NCBI RefSeq assembly: GCF_004762095.1
Contig: NZ_SIJH01000003.1
Location: 62,001-126,000 of the forward strand
Direction of reading: 5' to 3'
Length of the DNA: 64,000 nt
Source of the DNA: Tabrizicola caldifontis
GTDB lineage: Bacteria; Pseudomonadota; Alphaproteobacteria; Rhodobacterales; Rhodobacteraceae
Below the pieces are notes generated by a model, which saw nothing but the letters and a program-made list of their open reading frames with translations, was not told the DNA's origin and made no database searches. Positions within the stretch are counted from its first letter, which is position 1. Each line of letters begins with the position of its first letter. Below are positions 46,015 through 55,233 of the stretch, piece after piece. The position numbers and the translations under genes are program-made.

Positions 46015-47159
46015 CAGTCCCGCCTCTCGAAGTCGATGCGCGGATCAACCAGCACGTACATCAGATCGGAAAGGATGCCGACAATCAGACCGATCAGCCC
46101 GAACGCAAAAAGCGTACCGAAGATCACCGGATAGTCACGTTCCACCGCAGAGCGGTAGCCAAGCTGGCCCAGACCATCCAGCGAGAAGATGAACTCGATG
46201 ATCAGGCTGGATCCGAAGAAGATGCCCAGGAACAGCCCCGGAAAGCCGGCGATGACGATCAGCATCGCATTGCGGAAGACATGGCCGTAAAGCACTCGCG
46301 CCTCGGACAGGCCCTTTGCCCGGGCGGTCATGACATAGTGCTTCTTGATCTCGTCCAGAAAGCTGTTCTTGGTCAATAGCGTCAGCGTCGCAAAGGCCGA
46401 GATCAGTTGCGCCGTCACGGGCAGAACGATGTGCCACAGGTAATCGGTCACCTTCTGGTACCAGGGGAAGGTTTCCCAGCCCTCGCTGGTCAGCCCGCGC
46501 AACGGAAACCATTGCAGATACGACCCGCCCGCAAAGACCACCATCAGAAGGATCGCGAACAGGAAGCCGGGAATGGCATAGGCCGCGATGATGATCCCGC
46601 TGGTCCAGGTATCGAAGCTTGACCCGTCGCGCACGGCCTTGCGGATTCCCAGCGGGATAGAGATCAGATAGGCGATCAGGGTTGACCACAGGCCAAGGGT
46701 GATGGAGACGGGCATCTTTTCCAGCACCAGATCGACGACCGAAATTGACCGGAAGTAGCTTTCGCCGAAATCGAAGGTCAGGTAATTGCCCATCATGATC
46801 AGGAAGCGTTCCGTCGCGGGGATCTGTTCCTTGCGGCATTCGGGCGCGTTGATCGAGGGCGTGCCGGTGAAGCCCTCGTCGCAGACGATGCGGGCGAACC
46901 CGAACTGGACTTCAAGCTTCGCCAGAAACTCGGGCGGAAGGCCGCGGGCGCCGACATAGCCCTGCTCTTCGCCCGGGCCCGAGGTCGCGTCTCCCGTGCC
47001 GCCAAGGGCCTGGATCGCATCGCCTTCGCCTTGCAGCCGGGCCTGGATCTGGTCGATAGGACCACCCGGGACGAACTGGGTCAGCGCGAAGTTGATCAGC
47101 ATCACGCCGAACAGCGTGGGAAGCACCAGAAGCAATCGCCGAAGGATATAGGCGCCCAA
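46014..47159 (-). CDS. yejB: Peptide ABC transporter permease YejB
   Basis: 381 residues with the DppB-type start [31 protein letters not shown], a periplasmic insertion near 60-130, and a C-terminal permease domain with the coupling loop [22 protein letters not shown]. It sits 18 bases downstream of yejA. Membrane partner of YejE. Confidence 0.93.
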   Translation of the reverse strand: MGAYILRRLLLVLPTLFGVMLINFALTQFVPGGPIDQIQARLQGEGDAIQALGGTGDATSGPGEEQGYVGARGLPPEFLAKLEVQFGFARIVCDEGFTGTPSINAPECRKEQIPATERFLIMMGNYLTFDFGESYFRSISVVDLVLEKMPVSITLGLWSTLIAYLISIPLGIRKAVRDGSSFDTWTSGIIIAAYAIPGFLFAILLMVVFAGGSYLQWFPLRGLTSEGWETFPWYQKVTDYLWHIVLPVTAQLISAFATLTLLTKNSFLDEIKKHYVMTARAKGLSEARVLYGHVFRNAMLIVIAGFPGLFLGIFFGSSLIIEFIFSLDGLGQLGYRSAVERDYPVIFGTLFAFGLIGLIVGILSDLMYVLVDPRIDFERRD

Positions 47160-47177
47160 GATCCCTGCCCGTTCTTC

Positions 47178-49085
47178 TTATTTCAAGACGCCTGCTGCCC
47201 TCAGCGCCTCGGCCTTTTCGGCGTCATACCACCACAGCGAGTTCTGGCCAAGCGCGTAGGGCGGAATGACATCCGGGTGGCCATACATGTCGAAATAGGC
47301 AACCCAGTGTTCCGCCTTGTACCACTGCGGCACCCAGAACCGTTCCGCCCGCAGCACGCGGTCCAGCGCCTTCGTGGCAACGGTCAGTTCCTCGCGGCTG
47401 TGGGCCGAAATGACCACATCGATCAACCGATCCACCGCCGGGCTCTTCAGGCCCATGGTATTGAACACCGACACATCGGCCGTCTCGGAACCGTAGAACT
47501 GCTTCAGCTCCGGCCCCGAGAAGTAGGTGGAATTCGCCCCGTCGGTGATGATGTCGAAATCGTACTGCGGGTTGCGGGTGCGGGCCTCGTATTGTGCCGG
47601 ATCGACGTTCTCCAGCCTCGCGTCGATGCCAAGGGCGATCAGGTTCTCGACATAGGGCGAGATCACCCTGTCGAATTGCGGGTTGGCATTCAGGAATTCC
47701 AGCTTCAGCACTTCGCCCTTGTCGTTGCGACGCCTGCCATCCTCCCCGACAATCCATCCGGCTTCGTCCAGCAGGGCGCTGGCCTTGCGCAGGTTGGCCC
47801 GGTCAAGCTGGCGCTCGCCGCTGGTCGGTGCCATCACCGCGGGTTCGGTCAGGATCGAGGCGGGCAGCAGCCCTTCGTCGACCAAAGGCTTGAGCAGTGC
47901 AGCCTCTTCGGGGGTCGGCAGCCCTTCGGCGGCCATCTCCGTGTTTTCCCAGATCGAGTTGATCCGGCTGTACAGCCCATAGAACAGCGTCTGGTTCGAC
48001 CATTCGAAGTTGAACATCAGCGCGATCGCCTGACGAACCCTGGGATCCTGCAGGTGCGGGCGGCGCAGGTTGAAGATGAAGGCCTGGCCATTGGCCTTTG
48101 CCCCGCTTGGCAAGGTCTCCTTCACCACATGCCCGTTCTGGACGGCGGGGAAATTGTAAAGCTCGGCCCAGGTCTTCGACGAATTCTCGATGCGGAATCG
48201 GTAGACCCCGGCCTTGAACCCCTCGAACGCCGCGTTGCCGTCGGCGAAATATTCGTAGCGCAGGGTGTCAAAGTTGTTCTGCCCCACGTTGATCGGCAGA
48301 TCCTTGCCCCAGTAATCGGGATTGCGCCGGTAGATGATGGATCGGCCGATATCCATTCTGTCGAACATGTAGGGGCCAGACCCGAGGTGCGGCGTGATCA
48401 TGCTTTCCTCGAGATCCATGTTCTTTGCCGTGTAGTAGGCCTTTGACAGGATCGGCAGGCCACCCACCTCCTGCGGCAGGTCGCGCTTGGGGAAGCCGTC
48501 CTTGAAGGTGAACTTGACGCGGTGGGGGTTCAGCACCTCGACACTTTCGACCTGCTGCGCAAGGACGGTGCGATAATCCGTCAGCCCCTTGCTGACGAAG
48601 GTTTCATACGAAAACTTCACATCCTCGGCCGTAAGTGGCGTTCCGTCCGAGAAGCGCACCTCGGGCCGCAGGTTGAAGATCACCCACGAACGGTCGGGCG
48701 GGTATTCCAGGGTCGAACACAACAGGCAGTAGCTGGCGCCGATCTCGTCAGCCGTGCCAATGAGGATCGATTCCAGCATGATCGAAGACCCCGCCGCGGC
48801 AAGGCCCTTGGCGGAAAAGGGATTGAGCGAATCGAAGGTGCCGGCCGCCCACTGGCTGAGTTCGCCGCCCTTCGGGGCGTCGGGGTTGACATAGGGAAGA
48901 TGAGTGAAATCCGCCGGCAGCTTCAGGTCGCCAAAGGTAGAGATGCCGTGACTGACGATTACCTCCTCTGCACGGACGGAAATGGTCTGCGCCGCAAGTG
49001 CCAGGATCAGCGCCCCGGCCGCCGCAACCGGCCCCAGGATCCGCCGAACCGCCACACTTGCCATCGCCTGCGAAGACTTCCGCAT
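47178..49085 (-). CDS. yejA: Extracellular peptide-binding protein YejA
   Basis: 635 residues from ATG 49085, with GGGAGGG five bases upstream; a GTG six bases earlier is less suited. A Sec signal peptide (GPVAAAGALILALAAQTISVRA) leads into a type II SBP_bac_5 domain (GTFDSLNPFSAKG..., RPEVRFSDGTPLTAEDVKFSYE, and the C-terminal WVPQWYKAEHW). Length and gene order yejA-B-E-F match the microcin C/dipeptide importer. Confidence 0.93.
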   Translation of the reverse strand: MRKSSQAMASVAVRRILGPVAAAGALILALAAQTISVRAEEVIVSHGISTFGDLKLPADFTHLPYVNPDAPKGGELSQWAAGTFDSLNPFSAKGLAAAGSSIMLESILIGTADEIGASYCLLCSTLEYPPDRSWVIFNLRPEVRFSDGTPLTAEDVKFSYETFVSKGLTDYRTVLAQQVESVEVLNPHRVKFTFKDGFPKRDLPQEVGGLPILSKAYYTAKNMDLEESMITPHLGSGPYMFDRMDIGRSIIYRRNPDYWGKDLPINVGQNNFDTLRYEYFADGNAAFEGFKAGVYRFRIENSSKTWAELYNFPAVQNGHVVKETLPSGAKANGQAFIFNLRRPHLQDPRVRQAIALMFNFEWSNQTLFYGLYSRINSIWENTEMAAEGLPTPEEAALLKPLVDEGLLPASILTEPAVMAPTSGERQLDRANLRKASALLDEAGWIVGEDGRRRNDKGEVLKLEFLNANPQFDRVISPYVENLIALGIDARLENVDPAQYEARTRNPQYDFDIITDGANSTYFSGPELKQFYGSETADVSVFNTMGLKSPAVDRLIDVVISAHSREELTVATKALDRVLRAERFWVPQWYKAEHWVAYFDMYGHPDVIPPYALGQNSLWWYDAEKAEALRAAGVLK

Positions 49086-49213
49086 CCGCACCCTCCCTGA
49101 CTGAGCGCCCTGTCAATTCATTTATGCAAAATCCTGCTTTGTCGAGGCAACATGCCGCGATCGCGACACGCTTTTGCGTGAATGCATCCGGGGACAGGGC
49201 GGCCGAAACGACA

Positions 49214-49235
49214 AAGCCGCCCCGAGGGGCGGCTT
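49214..49235 (-). terminator. Terminator downstream of the cytochrome c gene
   Basis: AAGCCGCCC-CGAG-GGGCGGCTT forms a 9-bp stem ending in TTTG on the minus strand, 24 bases after the cytochrome stop. It is symmetrical enough to act in either direction, though the nearest plus-strand gene is distant. Confidence 0.75.
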
Positions 49236-49259
49236 CGATGCGCGCGCAGTGCGCGGGAT

Positions 49260-49787
49260 TCAGGGATTGGCGGCCAGATAGGCGATCAGGTTCGCCCGGT
49301 CCTCGGGCTTCGGCAGGCCGGCAAAGGCCATCTTGGTGCCGGGAATCGCAGCCTTGGGGTTCGCCAGGAACTCGAACAGGGCTTCTTCCGACCAGGGCTC
49401 GGCCGATTTCGCGGCCATCGCTTCCGAATAGGCAAAACCTGCCACGGCGGCATGATTGCGGCCGACGACACCATTCAGATGCGGGCCGACGCCGTCGGTG
49501 CCGTCCAGCTTGTGGCAGGCGGCGCACTTGCGGAAGACGGCTTCGCCTGCCGCCGGGTCCGCCGAAGCCATCAGCGTTGCCAGATCCGGCGCAGCCTCGG
49601 CCTCCGCATTCGAGCCGCCAGCATCACCGGTGTCGATCGTGTAGGCCTGGGTCAGCCCCTCGCCGCCATGGCCGCCACCATGACCCACCGTGTAAAGCGC
49701 ATCGCCCGCCCAGCCCGCCAGCATGAGCACCAGAAGCGAGCCGCAGACCGCGCCCACCGCCTTGGTCATCGTCATCGTGTCGAACAT
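49260..49787 (-). CDS. cycY: Membrane-anchored cytochrome c of the cy type
   Basis: 175 residues. An uncleaved N-terminal membrane helix (about 10-32) and a flexible Gly/Ala/Glu-rich linker lead to a class I cytochrome c domain with heme site CAACH near residue 98 and the Met ligand region GTKMAFAG. This layout is that of Rhodobacter cytochrome cy, which carries electrons from the bc1 complex to cbb3 oxidase without leaving the membrane. Functionally it may serve the oxidase assembled by ccoGHIS and could accept electrons from arsenite oxidase. Confidence 0.85.
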   Translation of the reverse strand: MFDTMTMTKAVGAVCGSLLVLMLAGWAGDALYTVGHGGGHGGEGLTQAYTIDTGDAGGSNAEAEAAPDLATLMASADPAAGEAVFRKCAACHKLDGTDGVGPHLNGVVGRNHAAVAGFAYSEAMAAKSAEPWSEEALFEFLANPKAAIPGTKMAFAGLPKPEDRANLIAYLAANP

Positions 49788-49910
49788 GGGTCACCTGTCT
49801 TGGGTCTGAAGTTGCGCGCTATCTATCCGCTTCCTCCCGCAGGTTTCAAGGTGTAGACGCGCGACGAAACGCCCCTATCCGCGGGTTTTTCGGAACGGAG
49901 ACGCCAGCAG

Positions 49911-50744
49911 ATGACCGGACGCATCGCATTTCAGGGCGAACTCGGGGCCTATTCGCACCAGGCCTGCCAGCAATCGCGCCCCGACATGGAGCCCGTTCCC
50001 TCGACCACCTTCGAGGAGGTCGTGGAAAAGGTCGCCCGCGGCGAGGTCGATCTTGGCATGCTCGCGGTCGAGAATTCCACCTATGGCCGGGTGGCCGACG
50101 TGCATTCGCTGCTGCCCAAGGCGGGGCTGCACATCGTGGACGAGGCCTTCGTGCGCGTGCATGTCAATCTTCTGGGGGTAAGGGGAGCGCGGCTGGAGGA
50201 CGTGAAGGAGGCCTACGGTCATGTCGTGATCCTGCCGCAATGCGCGGGCTTCCTGAAGGCCCATGGCATCAGGGGCCGCGTCAGCAGCGACAACGCCCGC
50301 GCTGCGCGCGAAGTGGCAGAGGCTGGCGACCGGACCCGCGCGGCGCTGGCCAGCGAACTGGCGGCCGAAATCTACGGCCTGGATGTGCTGGCGCGGCATA
50401 TCGAGGATCAGGCGAACAACACCACCCGCTTCCTGGTAATGTCGCGCACGCCCGACCACAGCCGCCGCGGCAACGGCAAGATGATCACCACCTTCACGTT
50501 CCGCGTGCGCAACATTCCGGCCGCGCTGTACAAGGCGCTGGGGGGCTTTGCGACCAACGGCGTGAACATGACCAAGCTGGAAAGCTACATGGTCGGGGGC
50601 ACCTTCACCGCGACGGAATTCTACGCCGATATAGAGGGCCACCCGGAGGATCCGAACGTTGCCCTTGCGCTGGAGGAACTGCGCTATTTCACCACCGAGG
50701 TGCGCATTCTGGGTGTCTATCCGGCCGACCGGGAACGCGGTTAG
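49911..50744 (+). CDS. pheA: Prephenate dehydratase
   Basis: 277 residues: periplasmic-binding-like catalytic half (IAFQGELGAYSHQAC, MLAVENSTYGRVADVH, and the diagnostic NTTRFLVM motif) followed by an ACT regulatory domain from about residue 190 (FTFRVRNIPAALYKALGGFATNGVNMTKLESY, split here as NIPAALYKALGGFA and NMTKLESY). It converts prephenate to phenylpyruvate for phenylalanine, with feedback by Phe through ACT. No chorismate mutase domain is present. Stops 6 bases before the convergent SRPBCC gene. Confidence 0.93.
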   Translation: MTGRIAFQGELGAYSHQACQQSRPDMEPVPSTTFEEVVEKVARGEVDLGMLAVENSTYGRVADVHSLLPKAGLHIVDEAFVRVHVNLLGVRGARLEDVKEAYGHVVILPQCAGFLKAHGIRGRVSSDNARAAREVAEAGDRTRAALASELAAEIYGLDVLARHIEDQANNTTRFLVMSRTPDHSRRGNGKMITTFTFRVRNIPAALYKALGGFATNGVNMTKLESYMVGGTFTATEFYADIEGHPEDPNVALALEELRYFTTEVRILGVYPADRERG

Positions 50745-50750
50745 GCGGGA

Positions 50751-51236
50751 TCAGTCGCGCGCGGACGCGGCCCTGCTGCGGATATAGCGATCCTGGATCC
50801 GGGTAGCGAGCTGGGCAAGCCGGGCCTCCAACCGGGCCGTCACCCGCCCCTTCGCCAGGCGCAGCGTGTTGATGAACAGCCGCGCCGTGATGGTCTTGGG
50901 CTTCACGTCAAGCATGACGCGCAGGCGGGTCCGGCCCGGTGACAGCGCCATCAGTTCCATCACCGATGTCCCCGACATCGCCTGCCCCTCGAATGAGACC
51001 GCGATCCTTTCATCCGGGACCAGTTCATCGATGCGCAACACGACCTTGCGCAGCCTGCCGCGAAAGCGGAAACGCACGCGCCAGCCTGCGCCAACACCGG
51101 TCAGCGGCATGTCGGCCGGACGCTCGATATCGGCGCCGCGGCGGACGGCCTCGCGCTCCCAGGCCGAATGGTCCGCAAGGCTTGCGTAAGCAAAGCCAAT
51201 CGGTGCCGCGATATCGGTCCTGGCCGTCAGCTTCAT
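50751..51236 (-). CDS. SRPBCC (START-like) family protein
   Basis: 161 residues. The N-terminal KLTARTDIAAPIGFAYASLADHSAWEREAVRRG and following beta strands match the polyketide-cyclase/SRPBCC fold, a hydrophobic-ligand cavity. No catalytic residues can be assigned. It lies 46 bases downstream of nudC on the same strand and probably shares its transcript. Confidence 0.75.
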   Translation of the reverse strand: MKLTARTDIAAPIGFAYASLADHSAWEREAVRRGADIERPADMPLTGVGAGWRVRFRFRGRLRKVVLRIDELVPDERIAVSFEGQAMSGTSVMELMALSPGRTRLRVMLDVKPKTITARLFINTLRLAKGRVTARLEARLAQLATRIQDRYIRSRAASARD

Positions 51237-51281
51237 TCGGCTTCCCTGATGTCCCTGTTGCAGAGAGGCATCACCATTACG

Positions 51282-52235
51282 TCAATCCAGCCGGTCGGCA
51301 AGCCAGTTGCGCAGGAGGAAGCCCGCAATCGCGCCGGGACGCGGCGGCCGGATCTGCGGGTGCCGGCCCGCGAAGGCCGCGACCAGATCCTCGCGCGTTA
51401 CCCATCGCGCGGCCTCGAGTTCCTCGGGATCGGGCGTCAGGGCACTGTCAATTGCCTCGGTCCGCGCACCGATCATCAGCGAGGCTGGGAAAGGCCAGGG
51501 CTGACTGGCCAGATAGGTCACGGGGCCGCAGCGCACCCCTGCCTCTTCAAGGACTTCGCGGCGGACGGCGGCCTCGATGGTCTCGCCGGGCTCGACAAAG
51601 CCTGCCAACAGCGAATACATGCCTTCCGGCCAACCCGGGCTGCGGCCAAGCAGAACCGAATTTCCCCGGGTCACCAGCATGATGACCACCGGATCGGTTC
51701 GGGGGAAATGCCGCGCGCCGCAGGCGGGGCAGATGCGTTGCCAGCCGCCCTCGGCCATGTCGGAGGCCGCGCCGCAGGCCGAACAGAACCCATGGCTGCG
51801 GTGCCACTGAAGCACCGCCTTGGCCGTCGCCGCAAGTTCGGCATCCCTGGCTGAAAGCCGGGTCATGACCCCGCGCAGTTCGACGAAGCCTGCCTGATCA
51901 CCTAGTGCCGGATGGTGCTGGACCGATGGATCGAAGAACCCCGCAACGACAGCCTGGGCGCCGGCTTCGGGTGACCAGTCCGAGATGTCGGCGGCAAAGC
52001 GTGCCCTGCCCTCGTCAAGCCCAAGGAACACCGGCGCAGCAGCATGGGCCAGGGCGGGATGGTCCGCGGCCACCCAGCCAAGCGCGTCACCGGGGCCGAC
52101 CAGCGGCTTGCCACGCCAGACAGGCAGCACGGTGCCGGACGCCAGCGCACTGGACAGGCGACGGGGATCCCTGCGGATCGCCGCGGCCCGATCCAGACCC
52201 GACCCGCCGAAGGTTACAGATTCGGCAATCTTCAT
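51282..52235 (-). CDS. nudC: NADH pyrophosphatase NudC
   Basis: 317 residues. The zinc ribbon CSACG...CPACG near residues 175-195 precedes the Nudix box (GFVEPGETIEAAVRREVLEE, near 237-256). A C-terminal segment after the box fits the NADH pyrophosphatase SQPWPFPASLM element exactly. NudC hydrolyses NAD(H) and can remove NAD caps from RNA. Divergent from the cpdB-like gene. Confidence 0.93.
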   Translation of the reverse strand: MKIAESVTFGGSGLDRAAAIRRDPRRLSSALASGTVLPVWRGKPLVGPGDALGWVAADHPALAHAAAPVFLGLDEGRARFAADISDWSPEAGAQAVVAGFFDPSVQHHPALGDQAGFVELRGVMTRLSARDAELAATAKAVLQWHRSHGFCSACGAASDMAEGGWQRICPACGARHFPRTDPVVIMLVTRGNSVLLGRSPGWPEGMYSLLAGFVEPGETIEAAVRREVLEEAGVRCGPVTYLASQPWPFPASLMIGARTEAIDSALTPDPEELEAARWVTREDLVAAFAGRHPQIRPPRPGAIAGFLLRNWLADRLD

Positions 52236-52530
52236 CCTGTGCGGCCTCCAGAACCGCCGGGTGCTGAAATGCCAGTTCGGATCGGGAATTGCCAGTGAAC
52301 AGCGCGCGGGAACAAACAGAATTGTCCCGATCGCCGCGCCAATTGGCAGCAGGCCCCGTCAAGGATTGCGACGAAAAAGCAACCCGGGATTGAAAATCAT
52401 CGATCCTCCATAACCAGGACACAACTTTTGCGATAAAAACCAACAGGTTTCACATTGGCGATCGATTGTCCGGCATGCCCTGGTCCAGCAGAAAAGTCAT
52501 CGGCCTTGTCGTGGAAGGCTCTTGTTCAGC

Positions 52531-54489
52531 ATGAGCTCGATGTCTGTCGGCAATTGCCTGCCGGTTTCGAAGATCTTGGACGATGCGGCGGGGAATCCGG
52601 ACGTCGGTCCGCCAGCCTTTCCCGGGGATGATGAAGCCCCGGAAATCCGCCTGCGGCTGATCGCCACAAGCGATCTGCATGCCTGCCTTCTGCCCTATGA
52701 CTACTGTCATGACAGGCCGCTGCCGGGTCGCAGTCTCGCCCGTATCGCTGCCGTCATCGCGCACGCCCGCGCCGAGGTGCCGAACAGTCTGCTGTTCGAC
52801 AACGGCGACTTTCTGCAAGGCAATCCGCTGGCCGATTACGTTGCCAATGCCCGGCGCAGACGCCGGCCGCATCCGGTGATCACAGCCTTCAATGCGCTGC
52901 GCTATGATGCGGTCACGCTTGGCAATCATGAATTCAACTACGGTCTGAACTTCCTGACCGCTGCCCTGTCCCATGCGGACTTTCCGGTCGTGTCCGCCAA
53001 TATCGTCACCCGCCTGGGCAGCAGCCCGGCGCGCGACAGGACATTCGTGCCGCCTTTCACCATCATGAGGCGGCGCTTGACCGACGCATCAGGCCGGGCG
53101 CAGACCCTGCGGATCGGTGTGATCGGTTTTGCCCCGCCCCAGATCGAGATCTGGGACCGCGACCATCTGGGCGGGCGGATCCGGATGCGCGACATCATCG
53201 CCGCGGCGCAGGCCTGGTTGCCCCGGCTGCGGACACGGGGGGCAGATGTCATCGTGGCGCTGGCCCATTCGGGAATCGGCCCGTTGGATGCGGTCGAGGG
53301 GATGGAAAACGCTGCAACCGCCCTGGCGGCCCTGCCAGACATCGACGCGGTGATTGCCGGCCATAGTCATGTGGAATTTCCAGGGCCGGCAGTCGCAGCC
53401 GCGGCAGCGGTCGATCCGGTGCGGGGCTTGCTTGCGGGCAAACCGGCGGTGATGCCGGGCCATTGCGGCAGCCATGTCGGGATCATCGACCTTACGCTCG
53501 CTCGCGCAATCGAAGGCCGCCGACGCTGGCGCGTGACAGCGGCTTCGGCAAGGCTCGTGGAAGGATCGGCAGGGGCAATGCCTGCCGCCCCCCAGCTGCG
53601 CCGGGCGATCTCGGCCGACCACCGGGCTGCACTGGCCTGGTCGCGGCGGATCATCGGCCACAGCCGCACGCCCCTGCACACCCATTTCGCCACCACTGCG
53701 CCCAGCGCGGCGCTGGATCTGATCGCAGTGGCCAAGACCGACCATGTCCGTCAGGCACTTGCCGGAACACGATGGGCGGACCTACCGATCCTGGCCTCGG
53801 CCACACCGTTCCGGTCGGGCGGTCGCGGAGGCGCCGGCAACTTCACCGATATCCCGGCCGGCCCCCTGCAAAGACGCAACCTGTCCGACCTCTACACGTT
53901 CCCCAACACCATTGTCGCCATGGTGATGCGCGGCGCCTGCATTGCCGACTGGCTGGAACAGTCCGCCGCCCTGTTCCGCCAGATCGCCCCGGGCGATACC
54001 GACATGCCCCTGCATGATACAAGCGTGCCTTCCTTCACTTTCGAGACGATCCCGGCCCTGACCTATGCCATCGACCTCAGCCAGCCGGCCAGGTTCGACG
54101 CCGACGGGCGGCTGATCCACCCGGAGGCGCGCCGGATCCTGGGCCTGCGCCTCGATGGCCTTCCGCTGGACCCGGACCAGCCGGTGGTGCTGGTCACGAA
54201 CAATCACCGGGCCAGCCGGGCGATTTCGGTCCGGCCCGGTTGCCCGCCCGAAATCGTTTTGTCAGCCGGCACCAGGACACAGGACGTGCTGGCCGGATAC
54301 ATCCGCCGGCAGGGCACCGTCGGGGCGCCTCCGGCGCGGTCCTGGCACTTTCTGCCGATGCCCGGGACGACCCTGCGCATCACCGCCGGCCCGGGATCGG
54401 CGTCCTATCTGGGCGACATCGCCGCCTATCGCCCGGTGCCGATCGGCACCGGGCCTGACGGTTTTGCCCACTATCGGCTGCACCTCTGA
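52531..54489 (+). CDS. Bifunctional 2',3'-cyclic-nucleotide phosphodiesterase / 3'-nucleotidase (CpdB-like), without a signal peptide
   Basis: 652 residues from ATG 52531 (GGAAGG 12 bases upstream; ATG 52540 and TTG 52522 are alternatives). A calcineurin-like metallophosphatase domain with IATSDLHACLLPYDY, LLFDNGDFLQGNPLADY, TLGNHEFNYGLNFL and IAGHSHVEF, followed by a 5'-nucleotidase C-terminal domain with VLVTNNHRASR. This matches CpdB, which is normally periplasmic. Here the N-terminus (MSSMSVGNCLPVSKILDDAAG) is hydrophilic and lacks a signal sequence, so the enzyme may be cytoplasmic or the start misjudged. The 295-base gap upstream is AT-richer and should hold divergent promoters with nudC. 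Confidence 0.85.
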   Translation: MSSMSVGNCLPVSKILDDAAGNPDVGPPAFPGDDEAPEIRLRLIATSDLHACLLPYDYCHDRPLPGRSLARIAAVIAHARAEVPNSLLFDNGDFLQGNPLADYVANARRRRRPHPVITAFNALRYDAVTLGNHEFNYGLNFLTAALSHADFPVVSANIVTRLGSSPARDRTFVPPFTIMRRRLTDASGRAQTLRIGVIGFAPPQIEIWDRDHLGGRIRMRDIIAAAQAWLPRLRTRGADVIVALAHSGIGPLDAVEGMENAATALAALPDIDAVIAGHSHVEFPGPAVAAAAAVDPVRGLLAGKPAVMPGHCGSHVGIIDLTLARAIEGRRRWRVTAASARLVEGSAGAMPAAPQLRRAISADHRAALAWSRRIIGHSRTPLHTHFATTAPSAALDLIAVAKTDHVRQALAGTRWADLPILASATPFRSGGRGGAGNFTDIPAGPLQRRNLSDLYTFPNTIVAMVMRGACIADWLEQSAALFRQIAPGDTDMPLHDTSVPSFTFETIPALTYAIDLSQPARFDADGRLIHPEARRILGLRLDGLPLDPDQPVVLVTNNHRASRAISVRPGCPPEIVLSAGTRTQDVLAGYIRRQGTVGAPPARSWHFLPMPGTTLRITAGPGSASYLGDIAAYRPVPIGTGPDGFAHYRLHL

Positions 54490-54523
54490 TGGGCTATTGC
54501 ACCGGTCGTGCTGGAGACCGGAA

Positions 54524-55150
54524 ATGTTTGACGCGCTGCTCTTCGACCTGGACGGAACGCTGATCGACACCGAAAGCATTGCCATTTCCACGGGCGTGGC
54601 TGCCTTTGCTGCCCACGGACATGCGGTGGACGAAGCCTTCATGCATGCGCTTGTCGGCAAGGACGAACCCACCGCGGCGCGGATGATCCGCGCAGCCCTG
54701 CCACATGCCGACCTGGAAGCCGTGAACCGCCACTGGCGCGAAGCCTTTTCCGCCGGCGTCGATCGCGGGCTGGAATTGAAACACGGGGCTGCCGAACTTC
54801 TGGCGGCCCTGTGCCAGCCGATGGCAATCGTCACCTCGACCGGCCGGGAAGGCGCGCACCGCAAGCTTGACCTCGCCGGCATTGCCCATGCCTTCGCCCA
54901 TGTCGTCACACTGGACGACGTGACCACGCCGAAGCCCGCGCCCGAGCCCTATCTGCTGGCGGCCCGGCTGCTTGGCGTGGCCCCGGGCCGATGCCTGGTG
55001 TTCGAAGACAGCGAAACCGGGGCCGAGGCGGCCTATCGCGCCGGCTGCGTCGTGGTGCAGGTGCCCGATGTGGTGCCAAGCCAGGGCCGCTGGGCGCACC
55101 ACTTGGCACCCGATCTTCTGACCGGCGCCCGCATGGCCGGGGTTATCTGA
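54524..55150 (+). CDS. HAD superfamily phosphatase, beta-phosphoglucomutase-like
   Basis: 208 residues. The nucleophile motif FDLDGTLIDTES (Asp8, Asp10), the Thr motif VTSTGREG, the Lys in TPKPAPEPYLLAA and the acidic VFEDSETGAEAA motif are all present in the HAD-IA arrangement with an alpha-helical cap. Phosphoglycolate-like or sugar phosphatase activity is likely. GGAGA is 7 bases before the ATG. It lies 34 bases after the cpdB-like gene. Confidence 0.88.
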   Translation: MFDALLFDLDGTLIDTESIAISTGVAAFAAHGHAVDEAFMHALVGKDEPTAARMIRAALPHADLEAVNRHWREAFSAGVDRGLELKHGAAELLAALCQPMAIVTSTGREGAHRKLDLAGIAHAFAHVVTLDDVTTPKPAPEPYLLAARLLGVAPGRCLVFEDSETGAEAAYRAGCVVVQVPDVVPSQGRWAHHLAPDLLTGARMAGVI

Positions 55151-55233
55151 CATCCCGGCCGGGTGCAGAACCGCCCTAGCACAGGCCGTTTTGCGACCCG
55201 TATTCGCGAAGGCCGGCCTGCCCGTGCAGGCGG

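Noticed and set aside
52236-52530. Possible small RNA or tRNA in the nudC-cpdB gap
   Set aside because: No cloverleaf or conserved RNA motif could be built; treated as a divergent promoter region.
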